From positions 16,352,615 to 16,416,614 of the forward strand of contig NC_087180.1 of assembly GCF_035594125.1 (NCBI RefSeq): DNA of 64,000 bases. Reading direction: 5' to 3'. Numbering within the stretch: position 1 is the first letter of the stretch; each line of letters starts with the position of its first letter. Under the pieces are notes generated by a model, which made no database searches, was not told where the DNA came from, and saw only the letters and a program-made list of their open reading frames with translations. The translations under genes and the position numbers were made by a program. This document shows positions 45,049 through 55,902 of this stretch, piece after piece. Source of the DNA: Scylla paramamosain. Lineage: Eukaryota; Arthropoda; Malacostraca; Decapoda; Portunidae.

Positions 45049-45105
45049 CTACGCCTTCCCTTCAGTCATGACAATCACACTGGTCTCGTTCATCTTCTCC
45101 AGAAC
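45049..45105 (-). CDS. C1GALT1: C1GALT1 exon 10: C terminus and stop
   Basis: The acceptor is CCTCGTTTCAG and entry is phase 0. It reads [18 protein letters not shown] and then TAG. NET is an N-glycosylation sequon. C-terminal tails vary in this family; the in-frame acceptor and short open run support the call. A minus-strand ATTAAA at 44762-44757 is a possible poly(A) signal. Confidence 0.82.
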   Translation of the reverse strand, partial: VLEKMNETSVIVMTEGKA

Positions 45106-47171
45106 CTGAAACGAGGCAATGCACGTCACTCCGGCTCGGCATTACGCTCCCCTGCGCTGGGAGTCTATTATTACCATCGGGGAACTGGATCCTAGCAGCC
45201 CATAAAGGGAAGATTTAACTCCTATGAACGTAATGGCTGTGCAACGTGAGGGAGGAAGCTCGTCGGTCACTCATCACTTTCCCTGCCGTGGTTCGAGGTC
45301 ACCCGCTACCTCACCCACTACGTCACACACTACGCGACCGGAGCGTAGGACTTACAACCGGTGTTTTGAAATGTCTGGCCTCACATAATGGTTGGTTACG
45401 TTCTCGTGGGTGTATTTTTCGTATTCTAATGCAGCCGCTAGGTCACACAATAAGTCACAGGAGAGAAGGAATCTCGACTCGTGTTTTGAAATGTTTTAGG
45501 CTCGTGTAAGAGTGGTTTTGAAAGGTTACATTCCTAGGGGTTATTTTTGTTTTCTATTATGATGTGGAATTGTTGTTTAAACTGTCAATCCAAATTTTTA
45601 CCTGGTTGAAGCCTGTTGGACTAACGTGTGAAGAGTTTTGTAAGGTTACTGACAGTTATTTAGGTTCTCGTGTGTATTTTTCCTATTATGATGTGGAAAT
45701 GTTTAAATTTACCTGTTTCGAACGTTTTGGGTTTACCTAAGAATGGTTTTGAAAGGTTGCCGATGTTCTTTCCTATTGTGAAGCGGAATTCTTGTTTATC
45801 ACTAAAATCCTCAAGAATCCGAAAGGTTTAACCAAAATTAGAGAATTGTCATGAGACCTCCATCTTGCAAGAACTAAAGTCGTAGGAATAGGGAAATGCA
45901 AAACCCAGTGAAGAGTAAACCCAGTGAATGACAACCCGATGAGTGAGTGAAACCCATGAACGAGTAAACTAGTGAATAAATCAACCCAGTGAATGAATGA
46001 ACCGCGCCCTTACCTTCTTGGGCACACTCCTGCGGTCAGGCGGGAGAGGCGCGGGGAAGGGGTCGTGGCGCGCAATGCCGTAGGGTCTCAAATGGTACAC
46101 CAGATACTCCAGCATGTACATTTTGTTGGTGTCGACGTAGTGGAAGGTGACGGCGGTGTCCGAGCAGCACTCCAGACCCTGCAGGGGGAGAGGATTGGGT
46201 CAGGTTCTAATTAAATGGTGCTAACGTCACTTGTCGCGTGGAGATGAATGGACGTGAAGGGAGGGTCCTGACGCGCTAACTGCCTCTCTGAAAGCTAAGA
46301 TGGTTTGAGGGGAATTAATGGTTTGTGGGGATTCACTGTCTCCTTCCTTTTTTTTTTTTTTTTTTTTAGTTCCGCCTGTCATATTTTCCTGTTAGTGACG
46401 CATAATGATTTTTTTTTTTTAATTTCCGTCTAGTGTGTTTTTCCTGTCAGTGAGTTATAGTGAAGATTCTAGTCTTTGTTTAGTTTTAATGTTGCGTTAA
46501 CAATGTCAGGTGCGCACAATGGTGAATGTAAGCGGAGAGGTGTCAAAAGTTTTAATAATGAAGTGAAAGAACTGTAGAGAAAAGCACGTATCAATATGTA
46601 AAAGCCTCCGCTGTTAGATTGTCGTTTTTTGATGGCGAGGCTGAAGTGTAGAAAACGAGCGTTGTGTTAGGCATAAACTACTATAAAGCAAGAAGTAGCC
46701 TATAGTGGTGACAGTCGTATACACACACACACTCACAAACTCACCGTGTCAGGTTTATAGTAGACATAATCTAGATACCAATCTGGAACGCCACCCATGA
46801 GATGAGTAGAGGGTGTGAAGGGGAAGAAGCGCCCACGCCCAAGACTGTCCCTTGAGTCCCCCGCCATCACGTTCACGTTAGCTAAGCACTTGCCTGTAGG
46901 AGGTAAGGAAGGTGAGGCTGGTGAGGTTACAAAGTTACAGGGTCATTTTGGGGGTCAGTGAGAGGAAGGTAAAAGGATAGAAACGTTTTTCAAGGCTACC
47001 GGATATATGCAATTGATTGATCCGATTTAGGTCACATTCACTCACGCGCGGGTAAGTCATTTGTGGGAAATTACGTCTTTTCTCTTTCTTCCTCCTTTCT
47101 AAAACCTTGTGTCAAATGGTGAGGTTTTGTTTATCAAGGTCACCGAATATTTCCAACTGATTCTCTCTCTC

Positions 47172-47207
<36 letters not shown>

Positions 47208-50200
47208 CTACCCTTGTGCCAAGATAACAGTTAGACCAAACCCAACAAAACAACACCCCAAAGACAACATAGCAGTCTCAAGATCAACACTCGAGGTTCA
47301 AAAGATCGCAGCATCACTTACCCATCTCTGCATCCTCAGCTCCCGTGTGTGACGACACCTTGCATTTCTTCGGATCAGTCAGCGCTACCTCCACAAATAT
47401 CTTGAGGGCCTCTCGACTCAGCACGTATCCACCTCCTGTCGCAGGGATGCAGTCGAGTCACGCGCCAAGGGGAAAATAGTAAGGATCAGATGATCAAGTC
47501 CTTGTCTCTATTCTGAAACGCTTCTAGCTCTCATCAGAATTATTTGCAAAGGCCACAGCGGGTGATTATTAGTTTTTTTTTTCTATTGAAAACCCTTAAT
47601 GACCTTATAATTATGGATGAAATAATGAAAACTGCCTTAGAAACTAATTATTTCCACTCTTGAAAGTAGTAGATATAAAACTGCCTTGTTCTTACTGAAG
47701 ACGCAAGATCATTGTTATCTATTAAAACACCATTACTAGTTCGTTATAGGTCACTTATTAAGGAGGTGGTAAGGGAAGCTGCGGGAAACCATTTACTTAC
47801 ATGTGGCTGTCCCTGTATAAGAGGATACCTATACTCGCCTACTATTTCTGATAAATCTTATATTGTAAACCTCCTAACTGAATCGCAGATGGAGGAATAT
47901 GCTTATGCTAAAACGATGGTGGGAGCTTGATAACCAGTACTTCGCCAACTACTTAACAAGGGTTCACTGTTTCACATTAGGCACGGAGTCGATACATCGG
48001 ACCTCCGTCAGACCAGCCGGCTTCACTGCGCGCGCACACCACCTGGCCTTCACATTTACCAGTCCTGTCTTCAGTATTTCCCTGCACGCCTTTAGTCACT
48101 GTGCCCAGGTAAGAGCTGCCTCCATGCCCTCCTTTACCCACCCTTACAGTGGTGTTGTGAATTTAGTTTGCAAAGTTTATTCGTTGGAGTTAAGATAGTT
48201 AAAGGAAAGTTACCTGGGATGAATTGAAGATCAGGTGAGTGACGTAAATCGTGGTGATGTGGAATTGCGTAGTGTTTACCCAGTGCGTGTTCCTTCTATT
48301 TGTGGTTAATATACAAGTCCAAAACAAACTTAGTCGAAGACTAACTGCTGTTTACTAATTATTTTGACTAGTCTTATAGTCAATAGATAAAGTAAACAGA
48401 CTTCCTTTCAGCCAACGAGCAGCGATAGTGTGGCTTTTCAGACGGACCATTAGCAGCTGTGTACAGTCTGCTTAGGAAGGTGCACGGGGAGGGAAGAATT
48501 CTGTCTGCTACTATCTTTTATTTTTTATGTTCTTACTAGTGTGCATCTGGGAGGTAAAGCATTTGAGGATTCGTTCACTCATTTTTGTATATCTAACTTC
48601 TCTACGGAATCAATAATGATAATGATAAACAATGATAACCTTAGCCACCATTTAGATCTCTTAGTCACCACTCAGACCTCTTAACACCACAGATGCCAGG
48701 CCTCTTAACACTACAGATGCCTTAATTACCATAGAGAGGCCTTGAAACTATTCAGACCCCTTACTATCACGGTTCAGTTAGTCGCCGCCACCACCACCGC
48801 AGCCGCCACCGCCCTCAAGTAATTTTTAAATAAGCGAATGATTCTCCATGAAGAGTGTATTAAAATATTCTTTAATTTCAGTAATCAGTCAAGGCAGGCG
48901 AGAGAGAAGACCACCGGATGGACGACACAGACAGGCAGACAGGGAAGCAGACGGACGGAGAGACAGACAGACAGACAGACGCACTGATGTCCCCTTCCCC
49001 TTCTCCTTGCGAACCTCTTCTGCTCCTCACAACACCTGACTTCACTTGCATGTTGAGGTGAGTGGAATAAGATAAGTTGTGAATCTAGTGTTCTAACCCT
49101 TCACGCGATGCAAAGGATGGGAGTCACAGAGGAAGATGCAATGGACAAAAAACAGAGGAGACTCGTACATGGCGTCAACCCCTCACTCTGGGGAAAAGGC
49201 GAAAGGAGAGATGTAATAGTGACTTGCCTCCGCTCATGTATCCCTGCCTGGTGAACTTCTTGAAACGGGAGCCGAAGTAGATAGGCAAGGAGGGATCATA
49301 GGTGGACAGCATGTACCTCATATTCTCCATAATCGTGTACCTGAGAGAAAAAAAAAATGAATATCTTAATGGAAGTAATCTGTAGTTTTCATAAAGAGAT
49401 GACAGTTTAGTTGGCCCACAGTTTGTCCTTGTCACTTATTGTCTTACGTGTCGTCGTCCGCCTTGAAGAACCAGTCGTAGTCGTTGAGGTGATGGTCGTA
49501 CAAATACTTGAAGGCTGCCTTGGTCTTCCCCCAGAGGTGGTCACGCCCGTCACCCACACCCAGGTCGATCGCTCCCAGTTCAGTGTCTAAGGATCAGTTA
49601 GTATTAACTAAACCACCGTCCTTTACTCCCACCAAAAAAGACCAGCAAGACTTCCAATGCTTATTTAGTTAAAGTATTAGTTTGTATTGCAGTAAATAAG
49701 CGGTAATTATTATTGATTCCCACCTGCTTGACTGGTGAAGATTTTTTACGTGAAATGTGATAATTATATATAATTACATTTTTTTGTGGATTTATGGATA
49801 GATTTAAAGAGTTTTCACTAAAATCATGAACATTAAATCAATACTATATATTAATGGAATAAGACAAATTATCTTAATAGCCTTAAGAATATTATTATTA
49901 TTATTCAGTAAGAAAAAAAAAATCCATCTCCCCCTCTCCCCTTCTCCCTCTCGTTTTTCCATGTGTTGCGTATTTCCAAGGTTGATGACGCGGCACGATG
50001 CAGGTGCCAAGTTAGCGAGCACAGGTGTGTGAAAAGACACTCATGAATATTTCACAGCGAGATGAAAGAGAAGGTATGGACAATTATTTATTGTGCGTGC
50101 AGGTAGGAAAGGCAACAGATCTTGTCTGATGTGATCGCAAACAACACAAAACAATACTAGCTACTTTTTTTTTCAGGTGTTGTGAATTGTGTATTTTCGC

Positions 50201-53200
50201 AGAGGAGTTCCGGAAGTCTCCTTAATAAAAGGATGATGACAGAGGGGTTTTGTACCTCCTTGTAATCAGTCTGTTATCCTGGATGTTATCCTTGTCATAG
50301 GATCATACCCGGAATCTTTTGTAGGTCACTGACATTTGTCATTTGCCCTTACGTTTGAGTGATTAGACGATTTTATTAAGGGAAATGTTTTGATGCTGAG
50401 GTTTGCATTACTGGATGACTTCTTTGTTGTCAGTGGCGTCCTACAAAATTAATCGATCCACCAGAGCCGTGCAGCATGCTATGAACATTAGACAAGCATT
50501 AACAGTAGTAGTAGTAGTTGTAGTAGTAGTAGTAGTAGTAGTAGTAGTAACGAGCGCCTTGACTCACCATTCTGGGAACTCATGAAGATCAGTTTGTTGC
50601 ACCGCTTCCCCCACGTGGCCTTGACATGCATGGCCTTCTTCTTGTGAGTCTCCGGGCGCGTCATAATCCAGCACACCACACGCACTTTTTTGTACAGACG
50701 CGCTGCCTCCACTCCCTCGCCTGCACCAAAGAGGTAAAAGTGAATGAATGAATACCTTTGTTCTCATTATACATAGGGATATGAAGGAGGAAATGTAAGT
50801 GACATGACTATACGTGCTGCTTTCACTGCCTAGCTTGCTCCAAGGAAAGAGGAAAAAGTGAAGGAACAGCCTCTCTCTCGCTATAGTATAAGTAAGGATA
50901 TGAAAGAAAGGAGGTATAACTGACACACTTTAAATACTTAATGTCTCCCCTGCACTAAGGAAACAGGGATTAGTGAGAGTGGCGGTATACTGACATACAG
51001 TAGAGACTTGTTGCTTTCACTGCCTCCCCTACATGAAGGAAACGCGGACAATTGAACAAGTTTAATTTTAACTTGTTTACGTAAGGATATGAAAGTGTAT
51101 AGTAGATGTATTCAGATCGGTTCTTCCTCGCCTTCATATGCATGTGAAGAAATTAAATTCATCAGCCACGCCACTTAATGAGGTGGTTTAGTTGCTGAGG
51201 TAAAGTTTGGTATAATATATGCTAATATGATGCCACTTCGCTTTATATTGCATGTGAATGAAGGAAATTCGTCAGCCACCCCAGTTACTTAAAAGTGGTT
51301 TAGACTGGATTAAGTCAGGTAAAGTTAAAGTAGAAAAAGTTTAGTACGGTTTGTTAAAGTTGGGTTTGGTAAGGTAAAGTTGTGTTAGGGTAAGTTACAC
51401 ATGATGATAAAACTTAACTTACGAAACCTTACCTTACCCAATACTACCTCCAGTTCACTTCACCCCAGCCTACCATATCTTACCTAATCTTATCTTTCAT
51501 TATCCATTACTACCACACCCCACCTCCCCCCACCTCCCCCACCTCCTAGAAATAGATAGGGTGGCTGATAAGATAAAAAAAAAAAATACATAGTCCCTTT
51601 GAAGTCAGTACACGTATAGGAATATGAAAGGGAGGGATGAAGCAAATATGTAATCATGTGTTGTCGAATGCTGGTATATTTGGCGCTCGTACAGTAGTGG
51701 TGCCATCATGCTATAAGTAGTGGTTGGTCACACACACACAGGTGGTCTGGGTATTTCTCCCGTATTGTGTTTTCATACATGTTTTGCGGCTTTATTCATG
51801 TGCGTGTCAGGTGTTTTTTGGTGCATCACGTATTCACCACATTTCCGGTGTTCGGAATGAGAAATGCGGGAGCTGGGAGAGAATTGGAAATACATTTAGA
51901 AAGAGGGGGAAGTTATTCTCTACAGTACAATGGTAAGAAGTAAAAATAAACAATATATTGAACATGAAAAAAAAAAAAAACGTACCTATAGAACAAGATG
52001 ACACGAACAATCACCTACGTACCTATATGGTGAATCTCGTGCGGGTCGTGGCCTGATAAAGGAGAATCGGGAATCATCTCCTCCATTTCTTCCATCTCTT
52101 CGTGTCTCAGTGGCTCCCTGCGGTTTTGGGGAAGATAGTGCGTGGGTGTGTTACAGGTGGTGATAGGGGCAGGGTGAGGCTGAATCTGGGAGGGTACAGT
52201 AGGTACAGGGTAGGATCGGTTAGGGGGGCAGGAAGATGTGGCCTTCGTGTGTGTGTGGGTGGGTGGGTGTAGGGGAGGGCAGGTTGTGCATATGTGGGGA
52301 GGTTGAGGGGTGTGTGTGGGGGTGGGTGGGTTTAGATGTGCATGTGTGGGGGTGGGTGGGTTTAGATGTGCATGTGTGGGGAGGGTGTGTGTGTGTGTGT
52401 GTGTGTTTGTGTATGCGCGCTCGCGCTCGCGTGCGCGCGTTTGAAAGTGATGAATAGATGATGATGTGGCTGAGTTGTGTGTGTGCGTGGGTAGATGGAG
52501 GTGTGTGTGCACATATGACCTCAGCAATACTGGTGACAGCACAGCGGGATCACAAATGGCAACAGTAGTTCATCTGTTCAAGTATTCGTGTAATACACGT
52601 ATTCTTCATTATGACGTTTTTTACTCGAGCAAGTCCATCATATTTACTTTCCGGAGCACAAAGCTCCACAAAGAATTTATGAGTAATAAATAAAGTGTAA
52701 ACAAGTGTAATAAGTAAAAAGTGCCCTGAAACCCTGCGACGTGTAGCGCTTATGTTAGGCACTTCACTTACCTGTACCTCCTGGGGAAGTCAGGTGAGGG
52801 AGGTATTAAGGTGACGAAGGCTATGAAACCCCCGAGCAGCATAGACGTCGCCAGCATCAGCGGGAGCCTGAAGGCTGATGCTGGGGGAGATAAAGGAGAA
52901 TGTCAGTTTGTTTCCTTGTTTTCATGATGGGAATGAGTTGTATTGTTGCCGTCGGATTTTCATTTTTAGATGTTTTCACAAGGTTGTTCACTGAATTTGT
53001 ATAAGACATGAGATTCATTGTTATTATCTTCCTAGACACTACCGGCTAATGTACCAGTTTGCTGAAGCTTTATTCTCTTGTGTATGTGTGTGAGGAAAGG
53101 GTTTCTCGTGTGCGTGTTTGCAGTGCGTGTGCAACTATTTTTCAACTTTCCAACCTATTTAAATATGAGATTCCTGTTCATTGTCACAGCTCATATGACC

Positions 53201-54726
53201 CATTTCCATTAATTCTTATGATCATGTAAAGTAAACACCTGCCTAAGTCATTTTTGTAAGTAATTTTAGGACACCTGTGGTACCAATGAATATGTAATTA
53301 GAGAGGGGAGAGAGGGAGAAGAGAAGCGTTGCAGGGAAGATGATCACTAGAGGTCTCGTGTCAATTTCCCGCCAGATACATAATCGCCACGTGAGGTTTG
53401 TTGTGTCTATACTTGGGATTCGTTTAATTAAGAGGAATGCTTTGGCCTCCCTGAGTAAGCTAGGCAGCTTCTGTGCACTTGGGAAGTGTGCAAGAAATTG
53501 GTTTCCAGTTACTTTTTTATGGCTATGTCTTCACTAGTAGTTATTATTTATAGGTACTGTAAAGGCATTAAAGGAGTTTGCAGTTTTTATATTAGTGTAC
53601 TTATCTAAAAACGAAGTGTCTAATTATGTAACACGCACGCACGCGCGCACACAAACTTTTCTTCATTACACCCGTGCATCAGTGTCGAATTATTGGAATA
53701 ACTATAATAGATAGATTTATGTAGTTTACACCAAGTGTATACGTCCCCACAGCCCATAGGGCCGTACAGGTGTGTGTGGCGTCAATGAGTGGCTGAAGGC
53801 TTTATACATGTCAAGTTTCATCATCGTCACCTCATTTTACTAGCAAAGTGACACCTCTTGATAAGATGCAGGAAGTGTGACCTTAAGCCTGATTATCCGT
53901 TTTTCTGTGTGTACTTGTGTGTAAAATGTAGATCAGTAATTTTTTTTTCCCCGTGTAAAAGCTGCAGTGAGACTTCCTTGAGCATGTTATTTTTTTTTTC
54001 TGGTGTAAGGCAAACTTATTTGTGTAAAGCTTCAAAAAGACCATCTTTTTCGTATAAGCTTCAGAGACATGCTATTTTGCAGATAAACTTTTCCCGTCTA
54101 AGGTTGCAGGAAGGCACTTTTTTTTTCACCGCAGAAATTTCATTAATGGACGTAATCAGAAAGAAAACCTTAAGAAAACAAAACGAGTCAATAAGACCTG
54201 TTTGTTTTACACTTCGGTAAAAAAAACTAAATTTGTGCTATTCACAAAATGACACCTTGTGGAATGAATGACAGACGTGGATAAACGGACAGAGTAAATA
54301 AGGTACATTCGTCCAAAAGGGATTCAGCTGTACGGTTTTGCGTGGGATTCGGTAAATTATACAGTACCAATGTAAGAAATGAAGATCGGGTTGTCAAAAA
54401 GTCTGATGAAGTGGAGTGAAACTAGCTAATTAATCACTGCCCTGAAAACTAAATTAAAACTATTTCATGTAGCTGATTAGTCAAGTAATCTAGGTAACTA
54501 ACTAATTAACTACTTACTATAAACTGATTAAATAACTTAACTAAATAACTAATTAACTAAAATAAATAAACTGCCTAATTGGTTGACTACTTAACTGAAT
54601 TACTTAAACTATTAACCGTCTAACCACATAAGTAGCAACTCCGAATCTCAAACCAATAATGATCAAATGTATCAAAATGGCCGCGTTCAGATATCAGCGA
54701 TCCTCTTTCTCCTCATCGTCGTTGTC

Positions 54727-54770
<44 letters not shown>

Positions 54771-55428
54771 TGCATTTCCAAAAAACGCCACGCGTCGTGT
54801 TGCCTTCCACTGGTTGTTTATCTAATAGCTACATTTAGTACACTTTTTTGGTTGAATTTGAGTGAGGGTACTTGTCTGAGTATTTCAGTATCTATTCCAG
54901 TATATGCAATTTGTATGGAAGTATTGATCCGTATTTCATAAATGTTTATTTTAATGTTCTAAGTACAGATGTATTCCGCCGCATGTTTTTAGGACGAATA
55001 TCTTGTTGTACAGTTGGTATTGTTCTTATCTGACATCATGACAGCGTGATAAGAGATAGTGCCCACATCATTGGAAAAAAGAGCTGCGTTTACGTTCCTG
55101 ATTCGTGTTTCATCTCGGGTGTTTACGGACATTCTCGTATGGCATGACTTGTTGGTGTAACTTGTAGACCAATAATTCACAGATGTGTATTAGTTGCCAT
55201 GAAACGCTACACGAAAGTAACACAAATCTTTAAATCTCGTATAAAAAGACAAATCTTAGCAACCTAGACCACTTCCTCTACAGCTGATGAGGAAAAACCT
55301 TAGTGTATGAACATAAAGATATGTACATTAGCAAATAACTCGTGTAAATTCTTCCATTACTGAGTTATTCCTGGCTATGAAACACTGCATCAGTACTTAC
55401 GCGCGATCCTATAATTAAGAGTCCCCAT
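45049..55428 (-). CDS. C1GALT1: Glycoprotein-N-acetylgalactosamine 3-beta-galactosyltransferase 1 (core 1 synthase), complete gene of 10 coding exons
   Basis: Ten exons join in frame to 373 residues, close to the length I know for human C1GALT1 (363). The enzyme transfers galactose from UDP-Gal to GalNAc-Ser/Thr, making core 1 (T antigen) of mucin-type O-glycans in the Golgi (CAZy GT31). Seen here: a short cytosolic N terminus, a signal anchor at about 15-35, an acidic stem (41-77), and the catalytic domain. The latter has [12 protein letters not shown] (90-101), [13 protein letters not shown] (109-121), GRDHLWGKT (142-150), the DxD-type metal site ADDDT (171-175), SGGGGYVLS (211-219), [10 protein letters not shown] (261-270) and CCSD...HY (304 on). 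Six luminal cysteines are present (94, 118, 237, 253, 304, 305). The type II Golgi membrane topology fits the family. One intron has a GC donor. The gene converges on Sidestep. Confidence 0.95.
45340..45830. repeat. Degenerate tandem repeat in the last C1GALT1 intron
   Basis: Units with GTTTTGAAATG or GTTTTGAAAGGTTAC, then TCTCGTGTGTATTTTTCCTA and TTATGATGTGGAATTGTT, recur about four times at 110-145 base spacing. A short AACCCAGTGAATGA minisatellite follows at 45900-46003, reaching the exon 9 donor. Confidence 0.6.
46014..46178 (-). CDS. C1GALT1: C1GALT1 exon 9: conserved C-terminal catalytic core
   Basis: The acceptor is CTCCCCCTGCAG and the donor is AAG|GTAAGG, phase 0 at both ends. It encodes [20 protein letters not shown] and [14 protein letters not shown], nearly invariant among core 1 synthases, then a Pro/Arg-rich segment ending PKK. 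The adjoining intron starts with a short minisatellite of AACCCAGTGAATGA units. Confidence 0.96.
46745..46893 (-). CDS. C1GALT1: C1GALT1 exon 8
   Basis: The acceptor is CCTCCTACAG and the donor is ACG|GTGAGT. It encodes [34 protein letters not shown] and a Tyr-rich stretch ([13 protein letters not shown]). AGDSRD and FxPFxPxxHL match the family closely. Entry is phase 1 and exit phase 0. Confidence 0.95.
47322..47435 (-). CDS. C1GALT1: C1GALT1 exon 7
   Basis: The acceptor is CCCTGCGACAG and the donor is ATGG|GTAAGT. It encodes [20 protein letters not shown], then [17 protein letters not shown]. The glycine-rich GGGYVLS and the ED...G-x-C region are standard for the family. It enters and leaves in phase 1. 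Confidence 0.95.
49228..49340 (-). CDS. C1GALT1: C1GALT1 exon 6, ending in a GC donor
   Basis: The acceptor is TCTCTCAG. It reads [20 protein letters not shown], then [17 protein letters not shown]. The frame can only continue in register if the donor is GAG|GCAAGT, a GC-type 5' splice site in otherwise consensus context. Joining to exon 7 then gives SGGGGYVLS, the length expected from the family. Confidence 0.93.
49448..49586 (-). CDS. C1GALT1: C1GALT1 exon 5: DxD metal-binding region
   Basis: The acceptor is TGATCCTTAG and the donor is AC|GTAAGA. It encodes [20 protein letters not shown] and [11 protein letters not shown], the DxD-type motif that binds Mn2+ and UDP-sugar in this family. 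The split Thr codon (AC|G) completes ADDDT. Entry is phase 1 and exit phase 2. Confidence 0.96.
50504..50549. repeat. (GTA)n microsatellite next to a C1GALT1 splice donor
   Basis: GTA/TAG triplets end about 18 bases from the exon 4 donor at 50567. Confidence 0.95.
50568..50720 (-). CDS. C1GALT1: C1GALT1 exon 4: start of the catalytic domain
   Basis: The minus-strand acceptor is TTTGGTGCAG and the donor is [35 protein letters not shown] and IFMSSQN are diagnostic for C1GALT1-type GT31 enzymes and carry two conserved cysteines. A (TAC)n microsatellite begins about 20 bases past the donor. The acceptor side is repeated several times in the preceding intron. Confidence 0.96.
50697..51090. repeat. 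Tandem repeats of the C1GALT1 exon 4 acceptor border
   Basis: The plus-strand block CTGCCTCCACTCCCTCGCC-TGCACCAAAGAGGTAAAAGTGAA spans the exon start and acceptor. It recurs near 50820 (CTTTCACTGCCTAGC...), 50940 (TGTCTCCCCTGCACTAAGG) and 51013 (TTTCACTGCCTCCCCTAC), with AAGGATATGAAAG-type spacers between. Spacing is about 70-120 bases. Confidence 0.6.
52023..52117 (-). CDS. C1GALT1: C1GALT1 exon 3: acidic stem region
   Basis: The minus-strand acceptor is CCAAAACCGCAG and the donor is ATAG|GTACGT. It reads [20 protein letters not shown] followed by [11 protein letters not shown]. It enters in phase 2 and leaves in phase 1, joining exon 4 through a Gly codon. Stem regions of this family vary, so assignment rests on phase, splice sites and position. 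Confidence 0.85.
52772..52880 (-). CDS. C1GALT1: C1GALT1 exon 2: signal anchor
   Basis: The minus-strand acceptor is TTATCTCCCCCAG and the donor is CAG|GTAAGT. It encodes [20 protein letters not shown] followed by FVTLIPPSP. The hydrophobic run after a basic residue is a type II signal anchor. It leaves in phase 2, and AG plus G gives Arg at the junction with exon 3. Confidence 0.85.
53858..54125. repeat. Degenerate short tandem repeat in C1GALT1 intron 1
   Basis: GTGTAAAAGCTGCAGTGAGA, GTGTAAAGCTTCAAAAAGAC, CGTATAAGCTTCAGAGACAT and GTCTAAGGTTGCAGGAAGGC are variants of one block spaced roughly 30-70 bases, with T-rich spacers. A first version, GATAAGATGCAGGAAGTGTG, is at 53860. Confidence 0.55.
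54722..54771. repeat. (CAT)n microsatellite in C1GALT1 intron 1
   Basis: CAT triplets, imperfect at the start. Confidence 0.96.
55401..55428 (-). CDS. C1GALT1: C1GALT1 exon 1: start codon and cytosolic N terminus
   Basis: On the minus strand ATG at 55428-55426, in a GGAGG-ATG-G context, opens MGTLNYRIA and runs into a strong donor (GCGC|GTAAGT). Phase 1 joins exactly to exon 2, making a Pro codon and continuing SAFRLPLM. The exon has only 28 coding bases, so the call rests on start context, donor strength and phase. Translation could instead begin at the internal Met of exon 2 (52857). Confidence 0.7.
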
Positions 55429-55729
55429 CCTCCTGGCAGTGTGTGGCTTGATGGGCAGGTACAGCGCAATACAGGGGGCAGCACCAGCACCGGCAACAGT
55501 CTTCTTATCAACGCGAGATTTGCTTCAAGCTCACGAGTGTTCTATATTAAGTTTTTATTCCGGGACCAGCACATTCCCGTGGCACTCAGGACAGAAACAA
55601 GTCATGGTGACAAAGCTGCGTTACTCAAATAGTGGTAGATTCCGCAATAAATGGTTGTATTCGTGCGGTAAATGTAGCACAGTGAAATACGTAGCTATCA
55701 GCCCGCCTAGCCCAGCTGTGCTCCTACAG

Positions 55730-55902
55730 ACATCGACGAGCACTGGTGGCGTGTGGCGGTGATGGGTCTCGGTCTGGCCTCTTATCTGTACATCTGGCAC
55801 TTCCCGGGCAACGTCATGGGGAGGTGCTCACTGCTACGAGTGTCACTCTACATGTTTGTCACTGGAGGTGTTCAGTTGGCGCTACTTAATGCTATTGAAT
55901 GA
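55730..55902 (+). CDS. Unrecognised exon-like ORF with two hydrophobic segments (possible last exon)
   Basis: After a good acceptor (GTGCTCCTACAG) a phase 1 frame runs 57 codons to TGA at 55900-55902. It reads IDEHWWRVAVMGLGLASYLY, then IWHFPGNVMGRCSLLRV and SLYMFVTGGVQLALLNAIE. There are two hydrophobic segments split by a short basic loop, as in a small membrane protein. I do not recognise the family. Reading upstream without splicing hits TAG at 55708, so the segment needs an upstream exon that I could not find. It lies about 300 bases upstream of the C1GALT1 start on the other strand. Chance cannot be excluded. Confidence 0.35.

Noticed and set aside
47712..47930. 72-codon plus-strand ORF in C1GALT1 intron 7-6
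   Set aside because: The sequence is not low in complexity, but no family is recognisable and there are no flanking splice sites. It is probably chance.
51300..51480. GGTAAGGTAAAG and CTTACCTTACCC blocks as an inverted repeat
   Set aside because: The arms match only loosely and the region is generally rich in these words; the evidence is too weak for a structured element.
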